Origin: Mycobacterium celatum
GTDB taxonomy: Bacteria; Actinomycetota; Actinomycetes; Mycobacteriales; Mycobacteriaceae
NCBI RefSeq assembly: GCF_002101595.1
Contig: NZ_LQOM01000024.1
Location: 62,001-126,000, forward strand
Direction: 5' to 3'
Length of the DNA: 64,000 bases
Shown: positions 39,123-49,652 of the stretch, in pieces
Layout: each line of letters begins with the position of its first letter
Position numbering within the stretch: the first letter of the stretch is position 1
Made by a program: the position numbers and the translations under genes
Notes under the pieces: generated by a model
Databases searched by the model: none
What the model saw: only the letters and a program-made list of their open reading frames with translations
What the model was told of the DNA's origin: nothing

Positions 39123-40688
39123 TCATTCGTAGATGCCCTCCAGATACCACCGCCGCTGGCGGTAGCACAGCAGCAGCGCCTTACCGGGATCGCCGTCCAC
39201 CAGCACCTGAGCCCGCGCGGTGCGACCTTTGGCCCGGTCCGGATCCCACCATCGCTCGTCGACCGGCCATGGCCCGGCCCACCAGCGCAACGGGTTGTCA
39301 CGACCGCGGGCGGTCAGCCGCGCCGGGTCGGCGGAAAACAGGCCCCGGCTGGTTACCCGTATCGGATTTCCTTGGACGTCAAGCAATTCCACCGGGTCGT
39401 CGGCCAGCACCGTCGGCGACGGCTCGGGCAATCGGCCCGGCCACGGTTGACGCGGGTCCGACTGCGGCACCGGCTCGTCGCCCAGCGGCGTCAGCGTGAT
39501 GCGCTCGGCCGGACCGCGACCGCCGGACAGCACCGGCACCTGCACCGCCTCGGGACCGAGCAGGCCCTGCACCCGCACCAACGCCCGACGGGCCCGCAGC
39601 CGGTCGTCGTCGCCGAGGCCGCCCCACAGCGGGAGCTGCAGCGCTCCCGCGGAGACCACCTCTACCGCCTGTAGTCGCAGCAACGTCACCGGCGAAGTGG
39701 GCCGCTCGTCGGCGGTCCGCTTGTTCAACCAGCCGTCCAGCTGCCAGCGCACCCGGTCGGCGGTGCCGTCTTCGGTCAACGGCTCGGAACATCGCCAAAC
39801 CCGTTGGAGCTCTTCGCCGTTGGCGGTGACGGCGTGAATGGCCAGCCGGGTGCATCCCACCCCGGCGGCCATCAACGTCTGATGCAACGAGCTGGCCAGC
39901 GAGCGCCCGGCGAAGGCCGCGGCATCCACCCGGTCGATCGGGGGGTCGGGGTGCAGCACCGCGTCGAGTTCGGTCGGCGGCTCACGCCCGGACGGCCCGC
40001 GCTCCGGCTCGCCGCGGGCGAACCGGTGCGCGGTCACCGCGTCGGCGCCGAACCTCGACGCCACGTCGCTGCGGGACAGCGCGGCGAACTGCCCGATCGT
40101 GCGAATCCCCATCCGCCACAACAGGTCCGCCAGCTCCTCCCGGCCGGGACCGGACAGGCTGGGCTCGGTGGCCAGTTGGCGGATCGACAACGCCGACAGG
40201 AACCGCGCGTCGTCGCCTGGGGCCACGACCCGGGCCGCACGGGCCGCGAAGACGGCGGTGGACAGCTGATCGGCGATCCCGACCTGACACTCGGCGCCGG
40301 CGGCGGCCACCGCGTCGATCAACCGTTCGGCCGCCTGCTGCTCGGATCCGAAAAAGCGGGCCGCCCCGCGCACCGGCAACACGATCAGCCCGGGCCGCAG
40401 CACCTCGGCGCGGGGCACCAGATCGTCGACCGCCACGAGAACGCCTTCGAAGAACCGGGCGTCGCGGTCGGCGTCCGCGGCCACGACGTGCAGTTGCGGG
40501 CAGCGCGCAGCCGCCTCCCGTCGCCGCAGCGCGCGCCGCACTCCCGCCGCGCGGGCGGCCGACGAACAGGCGATCACCCGGTTGGCCAGCGTGACCGCGA
40601 CCGGAGCCGTCGCGGGCAGGCCGGCGGCCGCCGCCGCGGCGACCCCCGGCCAGTCCATACACCAGATCGCCAGCACGCGGGAGGCCAT
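39123..40688 (-). CDS. imuB: ImuB, inactive Y-family polymerase adaptor
   Basis: A 521-aa Y-family-like protein linking the mutasome to the sliding clamp. The N-terminus (VLAIWCMDWPGVAAAAA) lacks the usual catalytic acidic residues. LRRREAAARCPQLHVVAADADRDARFFE, GARFFG-type core and the helix-hairpin segment MGIRTIGQFAALSRSDVASRFG are recognisable. The clamp-binding motif QLPLWG occurs at about residue 350, as shown necessary in M. tuberculosis. It lies 3 bp after imuA' on the same SOS transcript. Confidence 0.93.
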   Translation of the reverse strand: MASRVLAIWCMDWPGVAAAAAAGLPATAPVAVTLANRVIACSSAARAAGVRRALRRREAAARCPQLHVVAADADRDARFFEGVLVAVDDLVPRAEVLRPGLIVLPVRGAARFFGSEQQAAERLIDAVAAAGAECQVGIADQLSTAVFAARAARVVAPGDDARFLSALSIRQLATEPSLSGPGREELADLLWRMGIRTIGQFAALSRSDVASRFGADAVTAHRFARGEPERGPSGREPPTELDAVLHPDPPIDRVDAAAFAGRSLASSLHQTLMAAGVGCTRLAIHAVTANGEELQRVWRCSEPLTEDGTADRVRWQLDGWLNKRTADERPTSPVTLLRLQAVEVVSAGALQLPLWGGLGDDDRLRARRALVRVQGLLGPEAVQVPVLSGGRGPAERITLTPLGDEPVPQSDPRQPWPGRLPEPSPTVLADDPVELLDVQGNPIRVTSRGLFSADPARLTARGRDNPLRWWAGPWPVDERWWDPDRAKGRTARAQVLVDGDPGKALLLCYRQRRWYLEGIYE

Positions 40689-40691
40689 GGC

Positions 40692-41327
40692 TCATCCCGT
40701 CCGGGCCATCGCCCGTCCGCGCGCACAAACGTCAAGCCGCACTTGACGGATCCGCCCGAAGCCGGGTGCGCCGGTCTCATAACCGCTGACCCGGGCCTCC
40801 AGCCGCATCGACGCCCCCTGCCAGTCGCCGTCGGTGACCAGCAGAGTGCAGCCCTTCTGGTGCGCGCGGGCCACCACCGCCCGCGCCCGGCTCTGCGGCA
40901 CCGAGCGTCCACCAAGCCCGAGCACCACCAGATCCATGCCGTCCATGAGCACCGCGGCCACCTCGACCGGGTCCGTTCCGGCGTCCGGTATCACCGCGAG
41001 ACGGCTCAGGTCCGCCCCCATCTCCGCGGCGGCCAGTAACCCGATGTCCGGCTGGCCGACGATTGCCGCGTTGCCGCCCGCCGCCGTCACCGCCGCCACC
41101 ATGCTCACCGGCAGCGAGCGGGCTCCCGACAGCACCGCCACCGTCCCCCGGGGCAACGCTCCGGGCAACACCTCGGCAAGCATCGGCGGGATCGGCAGGC
41201 CGGCCTGCGGCTCCGGCAACGGCCCCCGCGAGCCGACCGCCCCGGATACTTTTCCGGACAACACAGCCATCTGCCGTCGCAGCTGTTTGAGCTGCTCAGC
41301 GCGCCCTTGGAGTGCTGCCGCCGTCAT
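40692..41327 (-). CDS. imuA': ImuA', SOS mutasome protein
   Basis: A RecA-like-fold companion of ImuB and DnaE2 (211 aa from ATG 41327; GTG 41339 would add four residues). ATG 41327 has AGGTGAG five to ten bases upstream. Segments [36 protein letters not shown] and [32 protein letters not shown] are typical; the Walker A Lys is absent. It precedes imuB in an operon with a LexA box 20 bp upstream. Confidence 0.9.
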   Translation of the reverse strand: MTAAALQGRAEQLKQLRRQMAVLSGKVSGAVGSRGPLPEPQAGLPIPPMLAEVLPGALPRGTVAVLSGARSLPVSMVAAVTAAGGNAAIVGQPDIGLLAAAEMGADLSRLAVIPDAGTDPVEVAAVLMDGMDLVVLGLGGRSVPQSRARAVVARAHQKGCTLLVTDGDWQGASMRLEARVSGYETGAPGFGRIRQVRLDVCARGRAMARTG

Positions 41328-41346
41328 CCGTCTTCTCACCTAGTTC

Positions 41347-41362
41347 TCGAATATATGTTCGA
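41347..41362. promoter_or_regulatory. SOS box (LexA site) for imuA'-imuB
   Basis: TCGAATATATGTTCGA fits the LexA consensus with one left-half difference (TCGAAT for TCGAAC). It lies 20 bp before the imuA' start. The 170 bp between it and guaA contain no feature I can name. Confidence 0.92.
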
Positions 41363-41535
41363 TACTCGTGAGTCAACACCTACCCACCGACAACCGTCAA
41401 GCAACGGATACAGCTGGGGCAAATGGTGCTTCTGTGGCCTCCGGACGACGCCCAGATTCGCCCAGACTTAAAACAGTGCGACCCCCGTCGGCGTGTCTTC
41501 GCAACTGGTTCAGTGTCGCGCAAAAGCCGCCGCAA

Positions 41536-43089
41536 CTACTCCCACTCGATGGTGCCGGGCGGTTTGCTGGTGACGTCCAGCACCACCCGGTTGACCTCGG
41601 CGACCTCGTTGGTGATCCGGGTGGAGATGCGCTCCAGCACCTCGTAGGGCACCCGGGTCCAGTCGGCGGTCATCGCGTCTTCGCTGGACACCGGTCGCAG
41701 CACGATCGGGTGGCCGTAGGTGCGGCCGTCGCCCTGCACGCCCACCGAGCGGATGTCGGCCAGCAGCACCACGGGGCACTGCCAGATCTGGTGGTCCATA
41801 CCCGCCGCGGTCAACTCCTCGCGAGCGATCGCGTCAGCGCGCCGCAGCGTCTCCAGCCGGGCCGCGGTGACCTCGCCGACGATCCGGATCGCCAGGCCCG
41901 GACCCGGAAACGGTTGGCGCGCAACGATTTCCTCCGGCAATCCCAATTCCCGCCCGACCGCGCGCACCTCGTCCTTGAACAGCAGCCGCAGCGGCTCGAC
42001 GAGCTTGAACTTCAGGTCGCCGGGCAGGCCGCCGACATTGTGGTGGCTCTTGATGTTCGCCGCACCCGTGCCGCCGCCGGACTCCACCACGTCCGGGTAC
42101 AGCGTGCCCTGCACCAGGAAGTCAACGTCGTTGTCGCCCATGACATCCCGCACCGCGCCCTCGAACGCGCGGATGAACTGCCGCCCGATGATCTTGCGCT
42201 TGCCCTCGGGATTGGTCACCCCCGACAGCGCCTCGAGGAACCGCTCCGCCGCGTCGACCGTCACCAAATGGGCTCCGGTCGCCGCCACGAAGTCGCGCTG
42301 CACCTGCGCGCGCTCACCGGCACGCAACAGCCCGTGGTCGACGAACACACACGTCAACCGATCGCCGATGGCGCGCTGCACCAGCGCGGCGGCCACCGCC
42401 GAATCCACCCCGCCCGACAGGCCACAGATCGCGTGGCCGTCGCCGATCTGCTCGCGCACCTGCTCGACCAGCACACCGGCGATGTTGGCCGGCGTCCACT
42501 CCGCACCGATGCCGGCGAAGTCGTGCAGGAACCGGCTGAGCACCTGCTGGCCGTGCGGGGTGTGCATCACCTCGGGGTGGTACTGCACGCCGGCCAGCCG
42601 TCGGGCCTGATCCTCGAAGGCGGCCACCGGAGAGGCCGCACTGGCGGCCACCACCTCGAACTCCTGCGGCGCGGCGGTGACGGCGTCGCGGTGGCTCATC
42701 CACACCGGCTGGGTCTCCGGTAGACCCGAATGCAGTTCGCCGCCAAGGACTTTCAGCTCGGTCCGGCCGTACTCGCTGGTGCCGGTGGGCGCGACGGTGC
42801 CGCCGAGCGCCTGGGCCATGGCCTGAAACCCGTAGCAGATGCCGAACACCGGCACACCCAGGTCGAACAGCGCCGGATCAAGCTGGGGCGCGCCGTCGGC
42901 GTAAACACTGGCCGGGCCGCCCGAGAGCACCAGCGCCTGCGGATCACGGGCCTTGATCTCCTCGATCGACGCGGTGTGCGGTATCACCTCGGAGAATACC
43001 CGGGCCTCGCGCACCCGGCGGGCGATCAACTGGGCGTACTGCGCGCCGAAATCGACAACCAGCACGGGGCGGGGCGATGCTGAGTCCAC
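41536..43089 (-). CDS. guaA: GMP synthase, glutamine-hydrolysing
   Basis: Converts XMP to GMP (517 aa). The class I glutamine amidotransferase domain has [15 protein letters not shown] with nucleophile Cys, and [14 protein letters not shown] with His/Glu. The ATP-pyrophosphatase domain begins [19 protein letters not shown] (P-loop). The dimerisation domain contains [14 protein letters not shown] and the protein ends KPPGTIEWE, the invariant C-terminus. The start is GTG 43089. Carotenoid and isoprenoid genes that lie upstream in M. tuberculosis are absent; pgmB is divergent 71 bp away. Confidence 0.97.
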   Translation of the reverse strand: MDSASPRPVLVVDFGAQYAQLIARRVREARVFSEVIPHTASIEEIKARDPQALVLSGGPASVYADGAPQLDPALFDLGVPVFGICYGFQAMAQALGGTVAPTGTSEYGRTELKVLGGELHSGLPETQPVWMSHRDAVTAAPQEFEVVAASAASPVAAFEDQARRLAGVQYHPEVMHTPHGQQVLSRFLHDFAGIGAEWTPANIAGVLVEQVREQIGDGHAICGLSGGVDSAVAAALVQRAIGDRLTCVFVDHGLLRAGERAQVQRDFVAATGAHLVTVDAAERFLEALSGVTNPEGKRKIIGRQFIRAFEGAVRDVMGDNDVDFLVQGTLYPDVVESGGGTGAANIKSHHNVGGLPGDLKFKLVEPLRLLFKDEVRAVGRELGLPEEIVARQPFPGPGLAIRIVGEVTAARLETLRRADAIAREELTAAGMDHQIWQCPVVLLADIRSVGVQGDGRTYGHPIVLRPVSSEDAMTADWTRVPYEVLERISTRITNEVAEVNRVVLDVTSKPPGTIEWE

Positions 43090-43160
43090 CGGAACAGTCT
43101 ATTGGCGAGCCGACAACGGACATGGTGGAGTAGTACTGCCAAAAAACGAGGGGGTCTGCT

Positions 43161-43898
43161 GTGCTGGGTTTGCCGGAAACGGTGCACGCGTGTCTGTTCG
43201 ACCTCGACGGTGTTCTCACCGACACCGCGAGCGTGCACACCAAGGCCTGGAAGGCCATGTTCGACGCGTATCTGAAGCAGCGAGCCGAACGCACCGGTGA
43301 GCCGTTCGTCCCGTTCGATCCCGAAAGCGACTACCGCCAATACGTCGACGGCAAGAAACGCGAGGACGGTGTGCGGTCGTTTCTGGCCAGCCGCGGCATC
43401 GAGCTGCCCGACGGCGATCCCGACGACCCGCCCGACGCCGAGACCGTGCACGGCCTGGGCAACCGCAAGAACGACGCGTTCCAGCAGACGCTGCACGACG
43501 ACGGCGTCCAGGTGTTCGACGGGTCGCGGCGCTATCTCGAGGCGGTGGCCGACGCGGGGCTGGCCACCGCGGTGGTGTCGTCGAGCGCCAACACCCGCGA
43601 CGTGCTGGAGATCACCGGGCTGGACCGGTTCATCAGCCAGCGGGTCGACGGGGTGACGCTGCGCGAGGAGCACATCGCCGGCAAGCCGGCGCCCGACTCG
43701 TTTCTGCGGGCAGCGCAGCTGCTCGAGGTCGAGCCGGCCGCCGCGGCGGTGTTCGAGGACGCCCTGTCGGGGGTGGCGGCCGGGCGGGCGGGTAACTTCG
43801 GCTTCGTGGTGGGCGTCGACCGGGTTGGCCAAGCCGAGGACTTGCGCCGCAACGGCGCCGACGTCGTCGTCACCGACCTGGCCGAGTTGCTCAAATGA
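43161..43898 (+). CDS. pgmB: Beta-phosphoglucomutase-like HAD hydrolase
   Basis: A HAD-superfamily enzyme (245 aa) of the beta-phosphoglucomutase type: [25 protein letters not shown] (nucleophile and acid Asp, cap entry), [27 protein letters not shown] (Lys) and [17 protein letters not shown] (acidic Mg site). It should interconvert beta-glucose-1-P and glucose-6-P. Start GTG 43161 behind GAGGGGG. It is coupled to the downstream GH65 phosphorylase by a 4-bp overlap, which makes beta-glucose-1-P as its product. Confidence 0.92.
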   Translation: MLGLPETVHACLFDLDGVLTDTASVHTKAWKAMFDAYLKQRAERTGEPFVPFDPESDYRQYVDGKKREDGVRSFLASRGIELPDGDPDDPPDAETVHGLGNRKNDAFQQTLHDDGVQVFDGSRRYLEAVADAGLATAVVSSSANTRDVLEITGLDRFISQRVDGVTLREEHIAGKPAPDSFLRAAQLLEVEPAAAAVFEDALSGVAAGRAGNFGFVVGVDRVGQAEDLRRNGADVVVTDLAELLK

Positions 43899-46285
43899 TC
43901 ACCGAGGAAGCCTTCCCCGTCGAACCCTGGCAGGTACGCGAAACCCGCCTCGACCTCAACGTGCTGGCGCAATCGGAGTCGCTGTTCGCGCTGTCCAACG
44001 GCCACATCGGGCTGCGCGGGAATCTCGACGAAGGCGAGCCGTACGGGCTGCCGGGCACCTACTTGAACTCGTTCTACGAGGTGCGGCCGCTGCCCTACGC
44101 CGAGGCCGGCTACGGCTACCCCGAGGCCGGCCAGACCGTCGTCGACGTCACCAACGGCAAGCTCATCCGGTTGATGGTCGACGACGAGCCGTTCGACGTC
44201 CGCTACGGCCAGCTGATCGACCACGAGCGCTGCCTCGACCTGCGCGCCGGCACGCTGACCCGCCGCGCGCACTGGCGCTCGCCGGCGGACAAGCAGGTGA
44301 AAGTGACGTCGACCCGGCTGGTGTCGCTGGCCCAGCGCAGCGTCGCGGCCATCGAGTACGTCGTCGAGGCGCTCGACGAATTCGTCCGTGTCACAGTGCA
44401 ATCCGAACTCGTGGCCAACGAAGACCAACCGCAGACATCCGGGGATCCGCGGGTGGCGGCCATCCTGGAGCACCCGCTGGAACCGGTCGAGCACGAGCAC
44501 ACCGAACACCGCTCGCTGCTGATGCACCGGACCAAGGCAAGCGAACTGATGATGGCCGCGGTGATGGACCACGAGGTCGACGTGCCGGGCCGGGTCGAGG
44601 TCTCCACGGAGGCCCGGGCGGACGTGGCCCGCACCACGGTGATCTGCGGGCTGCGCCCCGGCCAGAAGCTGCGCATCGTCAAGTACCTGGCCTACGGATG
44701 GTCGAGTCTGCGCTCGCGGCCCGCGCTGCGCGATCAGGCGGCGGCCGCGTTGACCGGCGCCCGCTACAGCGGATGGCAGGGGCTGCTGGACGCCCAGCGC
44801 AAGTATCTCGACGAGTTCTGGGACAGCGCCGACGTCGAGGTCGAGGGCGATCCGGCGATCCAGCAGGCCGTGCGCTTCGGGCTGTTCCACGTGCTGCAGG
44901 CCAGCGCGCGTGCCGAACGTCGCGCGATTCCCGGCAAGGGTCTGACCGGCAGCGGCTACGACGGCCACACGTTTTGGGACACCGAGGGTTTCGTTCTCCC
45001 AGTGCTCACCTACACCGCGCCGTACGCGGCGGCCGACGCGCTGCGATGGCGCGCATCCACCATGGATCTGGCCAAGGAGCGGGCGGAAGAACTCGGCCTG
45101 GAGGGGGCGACGTTTCCGTGGCGCACGATCCGCGGCCAGGAGTGCTCGGGTTACTGGCCGGCCGGCACGGCGGCCTGGCACGTCAACGCCGACATTGCGA
45201 TGGCGTTCGAGCGGTACCGAATCGTCACCGGCGACGATTCGCTGGAGGAGGAGTGCGGGCTGAGGGTGCTGGTCGAAACCGCCCGGCTGTGGCTGTCACT
45301 GGGACACCATGACCGGCACGGTGTTTGGCATCTCGACGGGGTCACCGGACCGGACGAATACACCGCGGTGGTCCGCGACAATGTCTTCACGAATTTGATG
45401 GCGGCGCACAATCTGCGGGTCGCCGCCGATGCGTGCGCCCGTCACCCGTTGGCCGCGCACGATATGGGCGTCAGCACCGAGGAGATGGCCGCGTGGCGAG
45501 CCGCGGCCGACGACGCGCACATCCCCTACGACGAGGAACTGGGCGTGCACCAGCAGTGCGAAGGCTTTACCACGTTGGCGGAGTGGGACTTTGAGGCGCA
45601 CACCAGCTATCCGTTGTTGTTGCACGCGCCCTATGTGCGGCTGTACCCGGCCCAGGTGATCAAGCAGGCCGACGTGGTACTGGCCATGCAATGGCAAAGC
45701 CACGCGTTCACCCGCGAGCAGAAGGCGCGCAACGTCGACTATTACGAGCGGCGCATGGTGCGTGACTCGTCGCTCTCGGCGTGCACCCAGGCGGTGATGT
45801 GCGCCGACGTCGGACACCTCGAGCTGGCCCACGACTACGCCTACGAGGCGGCGCTGATCGACTTACGCGACTTACACGCGAACACCCGTGACGGCCTGCA
45901 CATGGCGTCAATGGCAGGCGCCTGGACGGCGCTGGTGGCGGGCTTCGGCGGCCTGCGCGACGACGAGGGCGTGCTGTCGCTGGACCCGCACCTGCCCGAT
46001 GGAATCGCTTGTCTGCGGTTTCGGGTGCGCTGGAGAGGATCTCGGCTCACCGTGAGCATCACCCACCACGACGTCACCTACACCCTGCGCGACGGGCCCG
46101 ACGGGACATTGACCATCCGGCACGCCGGCGAGGAGCTCGAGCTCAGCACGGAGTCGCCGACGACGATCGAGTTGCATCCCTGCGAGCCGCTGCTGCCGCC
46201 GCCTTCTCAGCCGCCGGGCCGCGAGCCCACCCACCGACGCACACTGGCCCGGGTGCAGGTGGCCAGCCCGCCTATGGGACCGTAA
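43895..46285 (+). CDS. GH65 disaccharide phosphorylase
   Basis: An inverting alpha-glucoside phosphorylase (796 aa). The beta-sandwich N-terminus has [28 protein letters not shown]; the alpha6/alpha6 barrel has [19 protein letters not shown], the catalytic Glu in [16 protein letters not shown], and a phosphate-binding region near [17 protein letters not shown]. The family cleaves trehalose, maltose, kojibiose or nigerose with phosphate, giving beta-glucose-1-P for the upstream pgmB. Which disaccharide is used cannot be read by eye. Corresponds to Rv3401. Confidence 0.92.
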   Translation: MITEEAFPVEPWQVRETRLDLNVLAQSESLFALSNGHIGLRGNLDEGEPYGLPGTYLNSFYEVRPLPYAEAGYGYPEAGQTVVDVTNGKLIRLMVDDEPFDVRYGQLIDHERCLDLRAGTLTRRAHWRSPADKQVKVTSTRLVSLAQRSVAAIEYVVEALDEFVRVTVQSELVANEDQPQTSGDPRVAAILEHPLEPVEHEHTEHRSLLMHRTKASELMMAAVMDHEVDVPGRVEVSTEARADVARTTVICGLRPGQKLRIVKYLAYGWSSLRSRPALRDQAAAALTGARYSGWQGLLDAQRKYLDEFWDSADVEVEGDPAIQQAVRFGLFHVLQASARAERRAIPGKGLTGSGYDGHTFWDTEGFVLPVLTYTAPYAAADALRWRASTMDLAKERAEELGLEGATFPWRTIRGQECSGYWPAGTAAWHVNADIAMAFERYRIVTGDDSLEEECGLRVLVETARLWLSLGHHDRHGVWHLDGVTGPDEYTAVVRDNVFTNLMAAHNLRVAADACARHPLAAHDMGVSTEEMAAWRAAADDAHIPYDEELGVHQQCEGFTTLAEWDFEAHTSYPLLLHAPYVRLYPAQVIKQADVVLAMQWQSHAFTREQKARNVDYYERRMVRDSSLSACTQAVMCADVGHLELAHDYAYEAALIDLRDLHANTRDGLHMASMAGAWTALVAGFGGLRDDEGVLSLDPHLPDGIACLRFRVRWRGSRLTVSITHHDVTYTLRDGPDGTLTIRHAGEELELSTESPTTIELHPCEPLLPPPSQPPGREPTHRRTLARVQVASPPMGP

Positions 46286-46291
46286 CGCGAG

Positions 46292-46861
46292 TCAGTGCGG
46301 TTCGAGAATCCGCGCGATCTCGGCGCCGACGGCCTGCTTCAAGCTGTCGTCGGACATGTCGTCGATGCCGGCCGCCGAACGCAGGAACGGCTCGAACAGA
46401 CGCCAACCCAGTTGCATTGCAACGGCATTGGCCACCGCCAGGCGCGCGCTGCGGTCGCTGTCGTGTCGCGGCTGCACCTGCTCGAGCAGTAACGCCACGT
46501 TGGGAAAGCGGGTCTGCAGCTGGCCCGCGGGGTAGCCGTCGAGCAGTGTGCGGGCCATCACCCGCAGATGCCGGTCGACGGCGCGGTCGACCTCCTCGGC
46601 CGAGGCCCGGTCTGCCACTAACTCGGTCAGACTTGCGCCCAGGTGGTCGAGTACGGCGCCGACCAGTCGTTCCTTGGTCCCGAAGTGGCGAAACACCAAG
46701 CCGTGGTTGACCTTCGACCGGGCAGCGATGTCGCGGATCGACGTCGCGGCCGGACCGCGCTCGGCGAACAGGTCCGACGCGGCGTCCAGGATGGCGGGCA
46801 CCACCTGCTCCCGGCCGACTGGCGACCGCTTGCGCTTGGCCCTTGACCCGGCTGTAGTCAT
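46292..46861 (-). CDS. TetR-family repressor
   Basis: A 189-aa TetR regulator: [51 protein letters not shown] is the helix-turn-helix domain. The C-terminal ligand domain is variable. It is divergent from the alpha-ketoglutarate dioxygenase at 46930 with a 68-bp shared promoter holding a palindrome, so autoregulation and control of the dioxygenase are likely. It matches Rv3405c in position. Confidence 0.92.
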   Translation of the reverse strand: MTTAGSRAKRKRSPVGREQVVPAILDAASDLFAERGPAATSIRDIAARSKVNHGLVFRHFGTKERLVGAVLDHLGASLTELVADRASAEEVDRAVDRHLRVMARTLLDGYPAGQLQTRFPNVALLLEQVQPRHDSDRSARLAVANAVAMQLGWRLFEPFLRSAAGIDDMSDDSLKQAVGAEIARILEPH

Positions 46862-46887
46862 GCGACTACAGTAGCGTACATCGTTGG

Positions 46888-46905
46888 TGTAGTCAGTTGA
46901 CTACA
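46888..46905. promoter_or_regulatory. Putative TetR operator
   Basis: TGTAGTCAGTTGACTACA, with eight-base arms, sits between the TetR gene and the divergent dioxygenase. A related GACTACAGTAG lies at the TetR start codon. Both carry GTAGTC/GACTAC half-sites, as expected for a TetR dimer; binding itself is inferred. Confidence 0.75.
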
Positions 46906-46929
46906 CATCGGATCGAGAGGACGACTTCA

Positions 46930-47817
46930 ATGACGCTGACCGTGACCAGGCTGGGCAGCCGCATCGGGGCGCGGATCGACGGGGTGCGGCTGCGCGGCGA
47001 CCTCGACGCCGCCGCGGCCGACGCGATTCATCGGGCACTGCTGCGCCACAAGGTGATCTTCTTCCGTGGCCAGCACCACCTCGACGATGCCGAACAGCTG
47101 GCCTTCGCGCGGCTACTGGGCACTCCGATCGGCCACCCGGCCATCAAGGCGGACAACGCACCGGTCATCACGCCGATCGATTCCGAATACGGCAAGGCGA
47201 ACCGCTGGCATACCGACGTGACATTTGTGGCGAACTACCCGGCGGCGTCGATCCTGCGCGCCGTCACCCTGCCCAGCTACGGTGGCTCGACGCTGTGGGC
47301 CTCGACCGCGGCCGCCTACACGGCGCTGCCCGAACCACTCAAGCACCTGGCCGAGAATCTATGGGCGCTGCACAGCAATCGCTATGACTATGTCGCCGCC
47401 AATGCCGACACGCTCACCGACCAGCAGCGTGCGCTGCGAGAGGCGTTCGAGCAGAACGACTTTCGCACCGAACATCCCGTGGTGCGGGTACACCCGGAGA
47501 CCGGTGAACGGACTCTGGTCGCGGGCGATTTCGTGCGCGGCTTCGTCGACGTGGACAGCTATGAGTCACACGTGCTGCTGGAGTTGCTGCAACGGCGAAT
47601 CACCGTGCCGGAGAACACCATTCGCTGGAACTGGGAACCAGGCGACGTCGCGATCTGGGACAACCGGGCGACCCAGCACCGCGCCGTCGACGACTACGAC
47701 GACCAGCACCGCCTCATGCACCGGGTCACCCTGATGGGCGATGTGCCCGTCGACGTGCACGGGCAGCGCAGCCGGGTGGTCAGCGGCGCGCCGTTGGAGA
47801 CCGTCGCCGCAAGCTAG
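46930..47817 (+). CDS. TauD-type 2OG dioxygenase (alkyl sulfatase-like)
   Basis: A Fe(II)/2-oxoglutarate dioxygenase (295 aa) close to Rv3406, which cleaves alkyl sulfates to aldehyde and sulfate. [18 protein letters not shown] carries the iron Hx[15 protein letters not shown] the second His, and [10 protein letters not shown] the 2OG-binding Arg. ATG 46930 is preferred over 46897 because the latter lies inside the operator region. Its stop shares CTAG with the convergent choD stop. Confidence 0.93.
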   Translation: MTLTVTRLGSRIGARIDGVRLRGDLDAAAADAIHRALLRHKVIFFRGQHHLDDAEQLAFARLLGTPIGHPAIKADNAPVITPIDSEYGKANRWHTDVTFVANYPAASILRAVTLPSYGGSTLWASTAAAYTALPEPLKHLAENLWALHSNRYDYVAANADTLTDQQRALREAFEQNDFRTEHPVVRVHPETGERTLVAGDFVRGFVDVDSYESHVLLELLQRRITVPENTIRWNWEPGDVAIWDNRATQHRAVDDYDDQHRLMHRVTLMGDVPVDVHGQRSRVVSGAPLETVAAS

Positions 47818-49550
47818 CCGGCCGAACGGGTCGGCTCGCTCGGCTCCCACCGCAGCGCACCGGGAGCGTCGGCAGGCACCACGGGGTTCTTCGGCGCGAT
47901 CGGGTCCAGCCGGCGATACGGTTCGCCCTGGCGCGGCCGCAGGTCGTCCTCGCCCTTGTTCGGCCAGAGCGACGCGGCCCGCTCGGCCTGCGCGGTGATC
48001 GACAGCGACGGGTTGACGCCGAGGTTCGCCGAGATGGCGGCGCCGTCGTGCACCGAGAGCGTCGGGTAGTTGTACACCCGCTGATACGGGTCGATGACGC
48101 CGTGTTCGGGGTCCTCGCCGATGACCGCGCCGCCCAGGAAGTGCGCGGTCAGCGGGATGTTGAACAGCTCGCCCCAGGTGCCGCCGGCCACGCCGTCGAT
48201 CTTCTTGGCGATGCGGCGGGTGACCTCGTTGCCGACCGGGATCCAGGTCGGGTTGGGCTGGCCGTGGCCCTGCTTGCTGGCATAGCGACGGATGCCGAGC
48301 CGGTTGCGCTTGGTGAACGTGGTGATCGAATTGTCCAGATGCTGCATGACCAAAGCGATCACCGTGCGCTCGCTCCACCGCCGCGGATTGAGCAGCCGTA
48401 ATGTGCCGCGCGGGTCTTCCCGGGCGTTTTCCAGCAGCTGTTTCCACCGCGGCACGTCGGTGCCTTCGGGGCCGGGTCCGTCGGTCATCAGCGTCTGCAA
48501 CAGGCCCATCGCGTTGGAGCCCTTGCCGTAGCGGACCGGTTCGATGTGGGTGTCCGACGTGGGATGGATCGACGACGTGATCGCCACCCCGTGCGTCAGG
48601 TCCAGGTCGGGGCTGACCTCCAGGCGCCCGGCGCCGACGATCGATTCGGAGTTGGTCCGGGTCAACTCGCCCAGCCGATCCGACAGCTTGGGCAGCTTCC
48701 CCTTGTCGCGCATCTTGAACAGCAGCTTCTGGGTGTTGTACGTGCCGGCGGCCAGCACCAGATATTTAGCGGTGAAGGTGCGCCTCTTGCGGCGCACCCA
48801 GCGCCCGGTGTGCACGGTGCGGACTTCCCACATACCGTCGGGCCGCTGCTCGAAGCCGGTCACCGTCGTCATCGGAATGACTTGTGCCCCAGCAGTTTCC
48901 GCGAGGCCGAGGTAGTTCTTCACCAGGGTGTTCTTGGCGCCGTAGCGGCATCCGGTCATGCAGGACCCGCATTCGAGGCAGCCCGTGCGGTCCGGCCCGA
49001 CGCCGCCGAAGTACGGGTCGGGCACCGTCTTGCCCGGCGCTTTGGTGCCGTCGGGCCCGAAGAACACCCCGACCGGTGTGGGCACGAACGTGTCACCCAC
49101 CCCCATCTCGTCGGCGACCTCTTTGACCACGCGGTCGGCGTCGGTGAAGGTCGGGTTCGTGACAACGCCGAGCATCCGTTGCGCCTGGCGGTAGTGCGGC
49201 ATCAACTCGGCGCGCCAGTCGGTGATGGGGCTCCACTGCTTGTCGTTGAAGAACGGATCCGGCGGCACGTAGAGCGTGTTGGCGTAGTTCAGCGACCCAC
49301 CGCCGACCCCGGCGCCGGCCAGGATCATGCAGTTCTGCAGGAGGTGGATGCGCTGAATGCCGTAGCAGCCGAGCTTCGGTGCCCACAGGAACTCGCGCAG
49401 GTGCCAGGAATTCTTGGCGAACTCGTGGTCGGCGAAGCGGCGGCCGGCCTCAAGCACGCCGACCCGGTATCCCTTTTCCGTCAGCCGCAACGCCGTGACG
49501 CTGCCCCCGAAACCCGAACCGATAATCAGGACGTCGTAATCCGGTTCCAC
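47814..49550 (-). CDS. choD: GMC-family oxidoreductase, cholesterol oxidase-like
   Basis: A 578-aa FAD protein. [31 protein letters not shown] is the nucleotide fold. [61 protein letters not shown] and the C-terminal [49 protein letters not shown] motif follow the Rv3409c (ChoD) group. It is annotated as cholesterol oxidase, though its steroid activity in mycobacteria is disputed. It is downstream of guaB3, separated by palindrome G. Confidence 0.9.
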   Translation of the reverse strand: MEPDYDVLIIGSGFGGSVTALRLTEKGYRVGVLEAGRRFADHEFAKNSWHLREFLWAPKLGCYGIQRIHLLQNCMILAGAGVGGGSLNYANTLYVPPDPFFNDKQWSPITDWRAELMPHYRQAQRMLGVVTNPTFTDADRVVKEVADEMGVGDTFVPTPVGVFFGPDGTKAPGKTVPDPYFGGVGPDRTGCLECGSCMTGCRYGAKNTLVKNYLGLAETAGAQVIPMTTVTGFEQRPDGMWEVRTVHTGRWVRRKRRTFTAKYLVLAAGTYNTQKLLFKMRDKGKLPKLSDRLGELTRTNSESIVGAGRLEVSPDLDLTHGVAITSSIHPTSDTHIEPVRYGKGSNAMGLLQTLMTDGPGPEGTDVPRWKQLLENAREDPRGTLRLLNPRRWSERTVIALVMQHLDNSITTFTKRNRLGIRRYASKQGHGQPNPTWIPVGNEVTRRIAKKIDGVAGGTWGELFNIPLTAHFLGGAVIGEDPEHGVIDPYQRVYNYPTLSVHDGAAISANLGVNPSLSITAQAERAASLWPNKGEDDLRPRQGEPYRRLDPIAPKNPVVPADAPGALRWEPSEPTRSAG

Positions 49551-49580
49551 CCGGCCAGCCTAGCTCTCAGCCCACGCGCT

Positions 49581-49636
49581 CGAGCGTGAAGTTAGGTTCA
49601 CACACGGGCCCCAACGTGAACCTAGGTTCACTCTCG
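49581..49636. repeat. Intergenic palindrome G
   Basis: Arms CGAGCGTGAAGTTAGGTTCA (49581-49600) and TGAACCTAGGTTCACTCTCG (49617-49636) pair with three mismatches; a CCTAGG lies within the right arm. It lies 16 bp after the guaB3 stop and before choD, both on the minus strand. It shares the CGAG/CTCGGC boundaries with the others. Confidence 0.78.
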
Positions 49637-49652
49637 GCGGGCCGCGCCGGGG

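Noticed and set aside
39019..39131. Short plus-strand frame between iunH and imuB
   Set aside because: It has no ribosome site, runs into imuB and resembles no family.
41363..41535. Possible integration site at the guaA 3' end
   Set aside because: The guaA end is a known island target in some bacteria, but no integrase and no repeated GAGTGGGAG flank is seen here.
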